A DNA stretch of 64,000 nucleotides from an uncultured Clostridium sp. (lineage in GTDB: Bacteria > Bacillota > Clostridia > TANB77 > CAG-508). The stretch lies in assembly GCA_947368535.1 (NCBI GenBank), contig CANBHY010000001.1, forward strand, positions 232,968 through 296,967. Direction: 5' to 3'. The translations under genes were made by a program, and so were the position numbers. Position 1 is the stretch's first letter. Every line of letters begins with the position of its first letter. Positions 15,329-25,167 of this stretch are shown here, piece after piece. The notes beneath the pieces were generated by a model, which was not told where the DNA came from, searched no databases, and worked only from the letters and a program-made list of their open reading frames with translations.

Positions 15329-15338
15329 TATTATTGAA

Positions 15339-15494
15339 TTACTCTGTTAATTTTTTCTTTGGTGTTGGTACAACGATATCTTCCTTTTTAGGTTTTTTTC
15401 TATCGTTATCTACTATATCATTAATGTGATCTTCAGCTGGTGATATTTCTATATTTCCATCACCTGGAACTATTTGTATATTTCTTTTTCCCAT
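15339..15494 (-). CDS. 51-aa basic/acidic protein downstream of rpoD
   Basis: The ATG at 15494 has GGAGT about ten bases upstream, and the gene starts 22 bp after rpoD ends, so it is probably the last gene of the dnaG-rpoD operon. It begins MGKRNIQIVPGDGNIEISPA and ends in a Pro/Lys-rich VPTPKKKLTE tail; likely unstructured in part. No family is recognised. Confidence 0.55.
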   Translation of the reverse strand: MGKRNIQIVPGDGNIEISPAEDHINDIVDNDRKKPKKEDIVVPTPKKKLTE

Positions 15495-15516
15495 AACTTT
15501 AATCACTCCTTTTATT

Positions 15517-16941
15517 TTAACTCATATAATCTTTTAGTCGTTTACTTCTACTTGGGTGTCTTAATTTTCTAAGGGCTTTGGCTTCTATTTGTCTAATTCT
15601 TTCACGTGTTACTTGGAATTCTCTACCTACTTCTTCAAGTGTTCTAGCTTTTCCATCTTCTAATCCAAATCTTAATTTTAATACCTTTGCTTCTCTAGGT
15701 GTTAATGTTTCCATTACTTCTTCTAATTGTTCTTTTAGTAGAGTATATGCTGCTGAATCTTGAGGAGCTGGTGATTCATCATCTGGGATAAAGTCTCCTA
15801 AATGACTATCATCTTCTTCACCTATAGGTGTTTCTAAAGATACTGGATCTTGAGCTATTTTTTGTATTTCCATAACTTTTTCAACTGTTATTTCCATTTC
15901 TTGTGCTATTTCCTCTGGAGTAGGCTCTCTTCCTAGTTGTTGTAGTAAGTGTCTTGAAGTTCTTATTAATTTATTTATTGTTTCTACCATGTGAACTGGT
16001 ATTCTTATTGTTCTTGCTTGATCTGCTATTGCTCTAGTTATAGCTTGTCTTATCCACCAAGTAGCATAAGTACTAAATTTAAATCCTTTTGTATAATCAA
16101 ATTTTTCTACTGCTTTGATTAGACCCATATTTCCTTCTTGAATTAAGTCTAAGAATAGCATTCCTCTTCCAACATATTTTTTAGCTATACTTACAACTAG
16201 TCTTAGGTTTGATTCTGCTAATTTTTGTTTTGCTTCTTCATCGTCTTCTAATATCTTTTTAGCAAGTTCTAATTCTTCTTCAAATGTTAAAAGTGGTATT
16301 CTACCAATTTCTCTTAGATACATTCTTACTGGATCATCAACACTTATACCTTCCATAGAAGTTGCATTCATATCTTCTAGTTTTATTTCTTCTACTTCTT
16401 CTAAGTCTTCTATGTCTGGTTCATCGTCTGTATCGTCTTTTAAAACATCTACACCTAGCTCTTCAAATACATCAAATACTTTATCGATTTGGTCTGGTGT
16501 AACATCTCCTAATTGGCTTGCTAGTTCGCCATAAGTAATTTTTCCACTTTCTTTTGCTGTTTTTAATATACTGTATACTTTATTATTTGCGATATCTTCT
16601 TCTGTTTGTGGATTTTCAATTTTCTTGATTTCTTTTACTTTCTTTTTTGAAGTTTTTTCTTCTTTTTCAGATTTATTTTCTTCTGCTACTTCTGTAAGTT
16701 CTTTTTTATCTTCTATTTTTTTGCTTTCTGTTTCTTTATTTTTTTGTTCTGCCCTTTTTGAAGTTACTTTTTTATCATTTTCTTTTTTGGCTTCTACTGT
16801 CTTTTCTTTATCTTTTTGTTTTTCTACTTTTTTTGTTTCTGTTTTTTCTTTATTTTCAGTCTTTGGAGAAGTTTTTTTATTTGTTTTTTGAACTTTTTTT
16901 ATTTCTTCATTTTCTTTTTCTTCTTTTTTAGTTCTACCCAT
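15517..16941 (-). CDS. rpoD: RNA polymerase primary sigma factor (sigma-A/RpoD)
   Basis: 474 aa. Sigma-70 regions are clear: a region 1.1-like segment ([20 protein letters not shown], about 114-133), region 1.2 ([18 protein letters not shown]), region 2 ([20 protein letters not shown] and [20 protein letters not shown]), region 3 and region 4 ([20 protein letters not shown]). It directs promoter recognition for housekeeping genes. Unusual is an N-terminal extension of about 110 residues made almost only of Lys, Glu, Thr and Asn. AGGAGG precedes the ATG, 8 bp after dnaG, as in the classic macromolecular synthesis operon. Confidence 0.97.
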   Translation of the reverse strand: MGRTKKEEKENEEIKKVQKTNKKTSPKTENKEKTETKKVEKQKDKEKTVEAKKENDKKVTSKRAEQKNKETESKKIEDKKELTEVAEENKSEKEEKTSKKKVKEIKKIENPQTEEDIANNKVYSILKTAKESGKITYGELASQLGDVTPDQIDKVFDVFEELGVDVLKDDTDDEPDIEDLEEVEEIKLEDMNATSMEGISVDDPVRMYLREIGRIPLLTFEEELELAKKILEDDEEAKQKLAESNLRLVVSIAKKYVGRGMLFLDLIQEGNMGLIKAVEKFDYTKGFKFSTYATWWIRQAITRAIADQARTIRIPVHMVETINKLIRTSRHLLQQLGREPTPEEIAQEMEITVEKVMEIQKIAQDPVSLETPIGEEDDSHLGDFIPDDESPAPQDSAAYTLLKEQLEEVMETLTPREAKVLKLRFGLEDGKARTLEEVGREFQVTRERIRQIEAKALRKLRHPSRSKRLKDYMS

Positions 16942-16949
16942 ATTTCCTC

Positions 16950-18731
16950 CTATTTCATTTTAGCTAATTGTAAAATAATTTCGCTTAGCTCTTTTTCGAA
17001 ACTAGCTATTTCTTCTTTTGTATTATTTTTGTCTTCCAATTTAGTTAGAATTTCATTTCTTCTTTCTATTATTCTTTCTTTATTATAACTAGTAATTATA
17101 TCTTCTATGCACTTATTATTATCTGAAATTTCATAATCATCTGCCATTAAACTTGTAAAATGACTTATTAAGTCTTTATCTTCCATTGAATCTAAAATAT
17201 TATTTATTTCTTTATTTTGATCAATTGCTCCATATATTTTTTCTATTAATTGTTGGTTTAATGAATATTTCAAGTCTTCTTTTTTTATATTATTTTTTAT
17301 TTTTTCTCTATCTTGCATGTTACCATTTATTAATAGATATATTATTACATTTTCTTTTTTTATAGTTGCCTCATCTATTTTTGATTCTTTTTTTCGCTCT
17401 ATATTAGCTTTTGGCTTTTTTTCATTTTCAGCATCTTTAGCTTTATTTGTGTATTTAATTTTATTTACTTCTGCATAAATTGCTTCTTTTGAAATATTAT
17501 AGTCTCTTGATATATTATCTATTTGAATTTCTAATTCTATTTGGCTATCTATGCTTACTAATATTTTGGCTATTTCTTGTAAAAATTTAATTTTATCATT
17601 AGTATTTTCTAAATTAAATTTATTTTTTAATACTTTGATTCTGAATTCTACAAGTGATATTGCTTTTTCTATTAGTAGATTAAATCCACCACTTCCATAT
17701 TTGATAACATATTCATCGGGATCTTTTGCACCTTCCATTTGTAATATTCGCACATCGCATCCTAGATTTTTTAAGATTTCTAGACCTCTCATTGTTGCAG
17801 CTTGTCCTGCTGCATCTGAATCATAACTTATTATTACTTGTCCAGCATATTTTCTTAATAATCTTCCCTGTGCCTCTGTTAGCGCTGTTCCTAATGATGC
17901 TACAACATTTGTTATTCCTCTTTGATATAATGAAATTGCATCCATATATCCTTCGACTATAACTATTTTATCTAAATTGCCTTTTTTAGCTATATTTAGT
18001 CCAAATAAGTTTCTTCCTTTAGAATAAACAATATTTTCTGGCGAATTGATATATTTTGGTAATGATTTGTCTAATACTCTCCCACCAAATGCTATCACCT
18101 TTCCTCTTATATCCATAATTGGTATCATTAATCTATTTCTGAATCTGTCAATAAACTGACCTCTTTCGTTTTTATTTACTAGACTTGATGCCAATATTTC
18201 CTCATCATTAAAACCTTTTTGTTTTAAATGTTTATATAGTTCGTTATAGGTTCCTGAGTATCCTATCAAAAATGATTTTAATGTACTATTATTTAATTTT
18301 CTTGTTTTAACATATTCCTGTGCTGGTTTAGCAGTTGGCTTGTATAGATTTTCATGATAAAATCTAGCAGTTTCTTCATTTATTTGGAATACTTTATCTT
18401 TTAGAAATTGACGTTTACTATATTGATCATTTTCTGAGCTTGGTAGTTCAATACCTGATTTCTCAGCTAAAAATTCTAACGTTTCTCTAAAATCTAAATT
18501 TTCTATTTTACTTACAAAATGTATAACATTTCCTCCAACACCGCATCCAAAGCAATGAAATATTTGTTTATCTGGTGAGACAGAAAAAGAAGGAGATTTT
18601 TCTTTATGAAATGGGCATAATCCGAAAAAGTTTCTTCCACTTCTTTTTAATGTTACATATTGGGATATTGTGTCTACTATATCATTTGAAGATCTAATTT
18701 CATCAATTAATTCATCACTATATCGTACCAT
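16950..18731 (-). CDS. dnaG: DNA primase
   Basis: 593 aa. The N-terminal CHC2 zinc-binding domain shows [20 protein letters not shown] followed by HCFGCGVGG (Cys-His...Cys-Cys). The TOPRIM core contains [15 protein letters not shown] (Glu) and [10 protein letters not shown] (Asp-x-Asp). The C-terminal helicase-interacting domain is present but diverged. It makes RNA primers for replication. It starts just upstream of rpoD with AAAGGAAC as ribosome site and probably shares its transcript. Confidence 0.97.
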   Translation of the reverse strand: MVRYSDELIDEIRSSNDIVDTISQYVTLKRSGRNFFGLCPFHKEKSPSFSVSPDKQIFHCFGCGVGGNVIHFVSKIENLDFRETLEFLAEKSGIELPSSENDQYSKRQFLKDKVFQINEETARFYHENLYKPTAKPAQEYVKTRKLNNSTLKSFLIGYSGTYNELYKHLKQKGFNDEEILASSLVNKNERGQFIDRFRNRLMIPIMDIRGKVIAFGGRVLDKSLPKYINSPENIVYSKGRNLFGLNIAKKGNLDKIVIVEGYMDAISLYQRGITNVVASLGTALTEAQGRLLRKYAGQVIISYDSDAAGQAATMRGLEILKNLGCDVRILQMEGAKDPDEYVIKYGSGGFNLLIEKAISLVEFRIKVLKNKFNLENTNDKIKFLQEIAKILVSIDSQIELEIQIDNISRDYNISKEAIYAEVNKIKYTNKAKDAENEKKPKANIERKKESKIDEATIKKENVIIYLLINGNMQDREKIKNNIKKEDLKYSLNQQLIEKIYGAIDQNKEINNILDSMEDKDLISHFTSLMADDYEISDNNKCIEDIITSYNKERIIERRNEILTKLEDKNNTKEEIASFEKELSEIILQLAKMK

Positions 18732-18826
18732 TTTGTTCCTTTCTTTTTATAATATTCGACATAAAGTATTCAAATCCTTCTAAGGTTACATAATTTTTTA
18801 CAAAAATATTTCATTTATACTACAAA

Positions 18827-18860
18827 AAAGATACCTAATCATTACAAATTAGGTATCTTT
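18827..18860 (-). terminator. Terminator of the nrdDG operon
   Basis: AAAGATACCTAAT (18827-18839) pairs perfectly with ATTAGGTATCTTT (18848-18860); on the minus strand TTTTTTG follows. Confidence 0.9.
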
Positions 18861-18866
18861 GGTTAT

Positions 18867-19367
18867 TTATTTTTTTGAATTAAAACTTATTATTTGATGT
18901 GTTGCTAAAGTCTTAGGAACATCAATTACTCTTTGGTTTTCTGATCCTCTCCATTCTAACATAGGATTTCTCTTTTCGTCATTATATTGTCCGTCTACTA
19001 AAACATCTATATATTTCATAGCTTCTTTATCTTGCAAATTTTGTTCAAAGTTAAATCCTGTCCATGCCCATACAGTCTTATCTGGAAATCTCTCTTTAAA
19101 TGCTTTTGCTAATTTTGTTGTTCCTTCTATATTTTTTGGATGCATTGGTTCTCCTCCTAAAATAGATAACCCTGCAATATGTTCATAGTTACTTAAATTT
19201 AATACTTTTTCTATTGTTTCATCTGTGAATTCTTCACCTTTTTCAAAATCATGTGTTTCTGGATTAAAGCAATTTTTGCAATTAAATGCACATCCTTGCA
19301 TAAATATTGAAACTCTAACTCCAGGTCCATCTGCTATATCCATTTTTCTGATTTTATTATATCTCAT
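18867..19367 (-). CDS. nrdG: Anaerobic ribonucleotide reductase activating protein
   Basis: 166 aa. Start taken at the ATG at 19367 because GAGG lies eight bases upstream and the protein then begins in the family-typical way (MRYNKIRKMDIADGPGVR). The longer frame to 19412 overlaps the end of nrdD. The radical SAM cluster motif is CAFNCKNC (CxxxCxxC) and GGEPMHPKN is the GGE motif. It generates the glycyl radical on NrdD. It follows nrdD by 25 bp and the two form an operon. Confidence 0.95.
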   Translation of the reverse strand: MRYNKIRKMDIADGPGVRVSIFMQGCAFNCKNCFNPETHDFEKGEEFTDETIEKVLNLSNYEHIAGLSILGGEPMHPKNIEGTTKLAKAFKERFPDKTVWAWTGFNFEQNLQDKEAMKYIDVLVDGQYNDEKRNPMLEWRGSENQRVIDVPKTLATHQIISFNSKK

Positions 19368-19392
19368 AATAGCATCCTCATATGTATTACTT

Positions 19393-21576
19393 TTACGCAT
19401 CTTTATTATCAATGTGTAATACTCTTTCTTTAATTTCTTCTGTTCTTCCTTTATTCCAGAAATTACTTCCTATATATCCACATGTTCTTCTTGCTACGTT
19501 TAATGTATTGTGATCTCTATTTCCACAGTTTGGACAGTACCATTCGCAATTATCATCAATCAATATTTCCCCTGAGAATCCGCATTCTTGACAGTAATCT
19601 GATTTTGTATTTAATTCTGCATACATAATGTTATCATATATGAATTTAATTAACTCTAATACTGCTGGTATATTGTTTTGTAAGTTTGGTGTTTCAACAT
19701 ATGATATTGCTCCACCTGGACTTAATTTTTGGAATTTGCTTTCTAATTTTAATTTTGTAAATGCATCTATTTCTTCAAATACAGGCACATGGTAAGAGTT
19801 TGTTATGTAGCTTCTATCTGTAATTCCTTTAACTTTACCAAATCTCTTTTGTAAGCATTTAGCAAATTTATATGTTGTTGATTCTATAGGCGTTCCATAT
19901 ATACTGTAATCTATATCTTCTTTTTCTTTCCATTCTGCACATTTATCATTAAGTTTTTGCATTACTTCTAATCCGAATTTTTCACCTTCTCCACCATCTG
20001 TGTGGCTATTTCCTGTCATATATTTAACACATTCATATAGTCCTGCATATCCTAATGATATTGTTGAATATCCTCCATGTAGTAATTTGTGGATAGATTC
20101 TCCTTGCTCTAATCTAGCTAGTGCTCCATATCTCCAGACAATTGGTGCTACATCACTAACTGCTTGAGCTAATCTTTCATGTCTTATTTGTAATGCTTTA
20201 TGGCAAAGTTCTACTCTTTCGTCAAAGATTTTCCAGAATTTTTTCATGTCTTTTCCTGAGGTTAAAGCAACATCTGGAAGGTTTATTGTTACAACCCCTT
20301 GATTGAATCTTCCATAATATTTTCCTTTTCCTTCAACATAGTTTTTAGCATTTGCTATGTTTCCTTTTATTCTATCTGGTGTTAAGAAAGATCTGCATCC
20401 CATACATGGATATGCATCTCCATCTCCATATTGATTTATTTTTAGTTCTTTCATTACTTTTTCGCTTATGTAGTCTGGAACCATTCTTTTAGCTGTACAT
20501 TTAGCTGCTAGTTCTGTTAGATACCAATATTTGCTCCCTTTTGATATATTGTCTTCTTCTAGAACATAAAGTAATTTTGGAAATGCTGGTGTTATATAAA
20601 TTCCTTTTTTGTTTTTGAAACCTAACATTCTTTGTTTTAGAAATTCTTCTATTATCATTGCAACTTCTTCTTTGTATTCTTCTGATTCGCCAAGATACAT
20701 GCATACACTTAAGAATGGTGCTTGTCCATTAGTATTAGTCATACTGTTTACTTGATAGTTGAATGTTTGAACACCGTCTGCAACTTCTTTTTTAGTATCT
20801 TCTTTTGCAAATTTCTCACAATCTTTTTCTGATAATTTTCTTTCTTTATATTTTTTATAATATCTTTCGTAACTATCTCTAACAAATGGGGCTAAATGAC
20901 TTACTGAAACTGTTGCTCCTCCATAACTTGAAGATGTTACTGCTAATATAATTTGTGTTGCTATTGTTGCTGCTGTGATAAATCTATGTGGTTTTTCTAT
21001 CATAACATCATTTATTATTGTTCCATTTTGTAACATGTCTTCTAAGTTAATTAATTCACAGTTATGTAATGCATTTTGTGCAAAGTAATCTGCATCGTGG
21101 AAATGGATTATTCCTTCGTCATGTGCTTTTACTACTTCTTCTGGTAATAAAAATCTTCTTGTAATGTCTGTACTTGTTATTCCTGCTAAGTAATCTCTTT
21201 GAGTTGTAACTACTCTTGCATTTTTATTTGAATTTTCATTATTCCAATATTCACTTTCTCCATCAATTAATTCTTTAATTGATTGATCTGTTGTATTAGA
21301 TTTTCTAACTAGCGCTCTATTATATCTATATGTGATATATTTTCTTGCTAGGTTATATTTTCCTAACTCCATTAATTTTTCTTCGATTATATCTTGAATA
21401 TCTTCAACTAAAATTCTATTTTTTCTTAGTTCTCTTACATATGTTGCAATCATTTCAATATCTTCTTCAGTAGCTCTTTCTTTTTTACTTACCTCTTCAT
21501 TTGCCTTTCCGACTGCTAGTCTGATTTTTTCATCATCAAATTCAACTATAGTTCCATCTCTTTTGATTACTTTCAT
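19393..21576 (-). CDS. nrdD: Anaerobic ribonucleoside-triphosphate reductase
   Basis: 727 aa. An N-terminal ATP-cone (MKVIKRDGTIVEFDDEKIRL, to about 90) precedes the glycyl-radical barrel. Near the C-terminus the zinc site (CQECGFSG ... YCPNCGNRD) and the glycyl-radical loop (RRTCGYIGSNFW) are intact. It reduces NTPs to dNTPs without oxygen, showing an anaerobic lifestyle. A promoter with a perfect TTGACA lies upstream at 21655-21682. No NrdR box was recognised. Confidence 0.97.
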   Translation of the reverse strand: MKVIKRDGTIVEFDDEKIRLAVGKANEEVSKKERATEEDIEMIATYVRELRKNRILVEDIQDIIEEKLMELGKYNLARKYITYRYNRALVRKSNTTDQSIKELIDGESEYWNNENSNKNARVVTTQRDYLAGITSTDITRRFLLPEEVVKAHDEGIIHFHDADYFAQNALHNCELINLEDMLQNGTIINDVMIEKPHRFITAATIATQIILAVTSSSYGGATVSVSHLAPFVRDSYERYYKKYKERKLSEKDCEKFAKEDTKKEVADGVQTFNYQVNSMTNTNGQAPFLSVCMYLGESEEYKEEVAMIIEEFLKQRMLGFKNKKGIYITPAFPKLLYVLEEDNISKGSKYWYLTELAAKCTAKRMVPDYISEKVMKELKINQYGDGDAYPCMGCRSFLTPDRIKGNIANAKNYVEGKGKYYGRFNQGVVTINLPDVALTSGKDMKKFWKIFDERVELCHKALQIRHERLAQAVSDVAPIVWRYGALARLEQGESIHKLLHGGYSTISLGYAGLYECVKYMTGNSHTDGGEGEKFGLEVMQKLNDKCAEWKEKEDIDYSIYGTPIESTTYKFAKCLQKRFGKVKGITDRSYITNSYHVPVFEEIDAFTKLKLESKFQKLSPGGAISYVETPNLQNNIPAVLELIKFIYDNIMYAELNTKSDYCQECGFSGEILIDDNCEWYCPNCGNRDHNTLNVARRTCGYIGSNFWNKGRTEEIKERVLHIDNKDA

Positions 21577-21654
21577 TGTTTTTCCCCCTATTTTAGTATT
21601 TCAATTGCAACATCTTTTTTGGTGACATTGTTTTTTCTTTCGTTCGATGAATGT

Positions 21655-21682
21655 ATTTTACCATTCAAAAATATAATGTCAA
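21655..21682 (-). promoter_or_regulatory. nrdDG promoter
   Basis: Minus strand: TTGACA (21682-21677), 16-bp spacer, TAAAAT (21660-21655), about 80 bp upstream of the nrdD start. Confidence 0.7.
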
Positions 21683-22089
21683 ACAGGTAGAATTTATGTA
21701 ATCTCTTTCATCTATTTCACTACTAGCATGTGATTGCTCTAATATTGTTACATTTAAAGTGTTCGGTTGCGTTTTGTGTTATTGTATATACCTCTAAGAG
21801 TAGGTAATTTCATATTACAAATGTTTTACATTTTTGTATTTTTCAAAAAATCATTTTTTTATTTTTTTCATTTTTTGTTTTTTATTTTTCCTTTTCAAAA
21901 TATCTTTTTTACTTTTTTCTTTCTATTTTACGTATTTTATTAACTTTTTTATTTTAAAATTATTTTTTATTTTTTCTATTTTTCAAAAAATGATTTTTAT
22001 TTTTGTTTTTTATTTCTTATTTGTTTTTTTATATATTTATTTCGACTTATTTACCTTTAATTTTGTATTTTTATTTATAATACATAAAG

Positions 22090-22119
22090 AAATACACCTT
22101 GAAAATTCAAGGTGTATTT
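22090..22119 (-). terminator. ftsH terminator
   Basis: AAATACACCTTGAA and TTCAAGGTGTATTT form a 14-bp perfect inverted repeat (22090-22103 / 22106-22119) 19 bp past the ftsH stop. Confidence 0.8.
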
Positions 22120-22137
22120 TCTTAAATACGTTTTATT

Positions 22138-23979
22138 TTATTGATTAAATATTTCGCTAAATTCTTCGCCTTCGATTTTTTCTTTATCCATTAGTATATT
22201 AGCTACTTGTGTTAATTTATCCATATTCATATTTAAAATTTGTTCAGCTGTTCTATATGCTTTGTCTATAATTGCTTTTACTTCTACATCAATTTCAGAA
22301 GATGTTGCTTCACTATAATTTTTAGTATGTCCAAAGTCTCTTCCTAAGAATACTTCTTCTTGACCTGTTCCAAATGTTATTGTTCCAATTTTGCTACTCA
22401 TACCATATCTAGTAACCATATCTCTTGCTATTTTTGAAGCTCTTTCTATATCATTGCTTGCTCCTGTAGATATATCTCCAAGAACTAATTGTTCAGCTAC
22501 TCTTCCTCCTAGTAATGATACAATGTTCTCTTCCATTTCTGTTTTTGACATAAATGATTTATCTTCAGTTGGTCTATACATAGTATATCCACCAGCCATT
22601 CCTCTTGGAACAATTGATATTTGATGTACTTGATCTTGTGTTGGTAAGAATTTGCTTACAACTGCATGGCCAGCTTCGTGGAATGCTACTAATTTTCTTT
22701 CTTTGTCACTTATAACTTTTGACTTTTTCTCTGGTCCCATTGTTACTTTAATCATAGCATCTTCTATATCTTGCATATTAATTTCTTTTTTATCTTGTTT
22801 TGCTGCAACTAATGCTGCTTCATTTAAAATATTTTCTAAATCTGCTCCTACAAATCCTGCTGTATTTTTAGCTATTGTTCCTAAATCAACGTCTTCTGCT
22901 AGTCTTTTCTTTTTAGCATGAACATTTAATATTTGTTCTCTTGCTTTAACATCTGGTGGTGCTACTACTATTTGTCTATCAAATCTTCCTGCTCTTAGTA
23001 ATGCTTTATCTAATACATCTGGTCTATTTGTAGCTGCTAGCACTATAACACCTTCATTTGGTGCAAATCCGTCCATTTCAACAAGTAATTGGTTTAATGT
23101 TTGTTCTCTTTCATCATGTCCTCCTCCAAGTCCTGCTCCTCTTTGACGTCCTACTGCATCAATTTCGTCTATGAATACTATACATGGTGCATTTTTCTTA
23201 GCTTCTGCGAATAAATCTCTAACTCTTGATGCACCAACACCAACAAACATTTCTACGAAATCTGAACCACTTATTATAAAAAATGGTACTCCAGCTTCTC
23301 CTGCTACTGCTTTTGCTAATAAAGTTTTACCTGTTCCAGGGTGTCCTACTAATAACACTCCTTTTGGAATTCTAGCTCCCATATCTGTAAATTTCTTTGG
23401 ATTCTTTAAAAATTCTACTACTTCTTCTAATTCTTGTTTTTCTTCTTCTATTCCTGCTACATCCGCAAAAGTTAATTTGTTTTTATCTGCTGGTGTCATC
23501 ATTCTAGCTTTTGATTTTCCAAATGACATTGTTTTATTTCCACTTTGTGCATTTGGATTCATAAACATTACCCAGATAAAGAATATAAACACCATTAAAA
23601 GTATTGTTGGTCCAAAAGCTTCTAAGATGCTTAAAAATTTAGATTCTTCAGTTTGTGAAAGTTTTATTTTTTCTTCTATTGTTTCACTAGTATTTGTTTT
23701 TGAATCTTTATTTGTTAATTCTTCTGATACTTGATTCATAAAGTTTTCTATACTTGGTATTGTTACTGTTTTTTCAACATCATCATCTTTTAATTTTACA
23801 CTAGCAGTTTTGTTATCATCACCTATTTGAATTGATTCTACTTTCTCATTTTGAATGTTAGTTAACAATTCTGAGTATGACATTTTTTTATACATATTTC
23901 CACTGATTGCTGATATTACCATTATAAAAATTATTAGTAATATTAGCCACATGGCAACTTTTTTAATTCCCTTTTTCAA
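22138..23979 (-). CDS. ftsH: ATP-dependent zinc metalloprotease FtsH
   Basis: 613 aa. Two membrane helices (about 8-27 and 117-139) flank an extracytoplasmic domain. The AAA module has Walker A GHPGTGKT (the usual first Pro is His here), Walker [12 protein letters not shown] and the second region of homology [20 protein letters not shown]. The protease domain has zinc motif HEAGH. It degrades membrane and regulatory proteins. The start codon is TTG at 23979, fixed by AGGAGG eight bases upstream. In this genome it is separated from tilS by about 130 bp. Confidence 0.97.
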   Translation of the reverse strand: MKKGIKKVAMWLILLIIFIMVISAISGNMYKKMSYSELLTNIQNEKVESIQIGDDNKTASVKLKDDDVEKTVTIPSIENFMNQVSEELTNKDSKTNTSETIEEKIKLSQTEESKFLSILEAFGPTILLMVFIFFIWVMFMNPNAQSGNKTMSFGKSKARMMTPADKNKLTFADVAGIEEEKQELEEVVEFLKNPKKFTDMGARIPKGVLLVGHPGTGKTLLAKAVAGEAGVPFFIISGSDFVEMFVGVGASRVRDLFAEAKKNAPCIVFIDEIDAVGRQRGAGLGGGHDEREQTLNQLLVEMDGFAPNEGVIVLAATNRPDVLDKALLRAGRFDRQIVVAPPDVKAREQILNVHAKKKRLAEDVDLGTIAKNTAGFVGADLENILNEAALVAAKQDKKEINMQDIEDAMIKVTMGPEKKSKVISDKERKLVAFHEAGHAVVSKFLPTQDQVHQISIVPRGMAGGYTMYRPTEDKSFMSKTEMEENIVSLLGGRVAEQLVLGDISTGASNDIERASKIARDMVTRYGMSSKIGTITFGTGQEEVFLGRDFGHTKNYSEATSSEIDVEVKAIIDKAYRTAEQILNMNMDKLTQVANILMDKEKIEGEEFSEIFNQ

Positions 23980-24109
23980 ATTATATTCCTCCTTAGTATG
24001 CGTACTAATATATCTACTTTAATATAGCATAACTATTTTTTATTTACAACATAGTTTTATAAATTGAAACATGTTTGTAATCTTTGTTTTACAAAACCAT
24101 TTTTTTTCG

Positions 24110-25096
24110 TTATTTTTCTATTTTTTGAAAATATATTTTTTTATCTTTGATGCCTACTTTTATTTTTTTGGTTGGTGTTAAATATTTATTACCTATATTA
24201 TTATTTAGTAGTTTTAATATGTCTTCTATATTTATCTTTTCTATTCCTTGTGTACTTTTTACTAATTCTTTTATTGCTTTTAATACTAGCTTTTTTTGAA
24301 TTAACTTTTCTTGTTTATTAAATTTTTTTGTGTCAAATTCTAATTTTTCTTCGCTTTTATCTATTAATATTTCTTTGTATTCTTTTTGTGTTACTTGTTC
24401 TATATATTCTTCATTTTCTTTTACTATTTCAGATAATCTATCTAAGTTATTTATTATATTTGAATTTAATTCCTTCTTTATATATGGTATTATTATATTT
24501 CTTATTTTGTTTCTTGTATATGTATTATCTTGATTTGATTCATCTATTCTAGGATGCAAATTTTCTTCATCACAATATTTTTCAATTTCAGTTCTTTCTA
24601 TTTCTATCAAAGGTCTTATATATTTTCCTCTTTTCGCTTCTATTCCTTTAAGTCCTGATAGTCCTGTGCCTCTAGTTAAGTTCATTATTATCGTTTCTAT
24701 TTTATCATTTAAATTATGTGCTATTGCTATCTTATTTGAATTTGTATTTTTTAGTACTTCTTCAAAAAATTCATATCTTACTTCTCTACCTGTTTCTTCT
24801 AATCCCTTTTTATCTTGTTTAGATTTTTCTATAATATTCGCTTTTTTTATAAATACTTCAATATTATTTTTGTTGCAAAAATCTTTTACATATTCTTCAT
24901 CTTTTATAGCATTTTCTCTAATCATATGATTAATGTGTGCTACATATATTTTTAAATTATATTCTTCTTTTAATGTAAGTAGTATGTTTAGTAAAGTTAT
25001 CGAGTCTGGTCCTCCTGATACACCTACTACAACAGAGTCACTTTTTTGAAGTAATTCATATTTAGTTATGCAATTTCTTACTTTTTCTTGTAACAT
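24110..25096 (-). CDS. tilS: tRNA(Ile)-lysidine synthase
   Basis: 328 aa. The N-terminal PP-loop ATPase motif is VVVGVSGGPDSITLLN (about 22-37), followed by IYVAHINHMIRENA and HNLNDKIETIIMNLTRGTGL, all diagnostic of TilS. It changes C34 of the AUA-decoding tRNA-Ile to lysidine. Usual length in Firmicutes is above 400 residues; the C-terminal substrate-binding domain is short here, with only a remnant of about 45 residues after LKLLNN. Ribosome site AAGGAG lies before the ATG. Confidence 0.93.
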   Translation of the reverse strand: MLQEKVRNCITKYELLQKSDSVVVGVSGGPDSITLLNILLTLKEEYNLKIYVAHINHMIRENAIKDEEYVKDFCNKNNIEVFIKKANIIEKSKQDKKGLEETGREVRYEFFEEVLKNTNSNKIAIAHNLNDKIETIIMNLTRGTGLSGLKGIEAKRGKYIRPLIEIERTEIEKYCDEENLHPRIDESNQDNTYTRNKIRNIIIPYIKKELNSNIINNLDRLSEIVKENEEYIEQVTQKEYKEILIDKSEEKLEFDTKKFNKQEKLIQKKLVLKAIKELVKSTQGIEKINIEDILKLLNNNIGNKYLTPTKKIKVGIKDKKIYFQKIEK

Positions 25097-25131
25097 TTTT
25101 TCTCCTTATTTAGTTTTAACAAATATTAAAC

Positions 25132-25160
25132 ATGGATTGAAAATTTTATTTTCAATCCAT
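25132..25160 (-). terminator. dnaB terminator
   Basis: ATGGATTGAAAA pairs with TTTTCAATCCAT (12 bp) just past the dnaB stop. The following T-run is weak. Confidence 0.65.
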
Positions 25161-25167
25161 TATCGTT

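Larger units (their letters stand above)
21577..22137. other. 560-bp spacer between nrdD and ftsH
   Basis: Holds the nrdD promoter (21655-21682), a long homopyrimidine-rich stretch on the plus strand (about 21830-22080, mostly T with C and scattered A), and the ftsH terminator (22090-22119). A 104-codon open frame inside (21834-22148) is low-complexity Phe/Ile/Leu and has no ribosome site, so it is not called. Confidence 0.6.

Noticed and set aside
21834..22148. Plus-strand 104-codon frame rich in Phe, Ile and Leu
   Set aside because: Low-complexity T-rich sequence, no ribosome site, runs through the ftsH terminator; not coding.
23171..23734. Plus-strand 187-codon frame opposite ftsH
   Set aside because: Antisense shadow of the FtsH AAA domain; no ribosome site.
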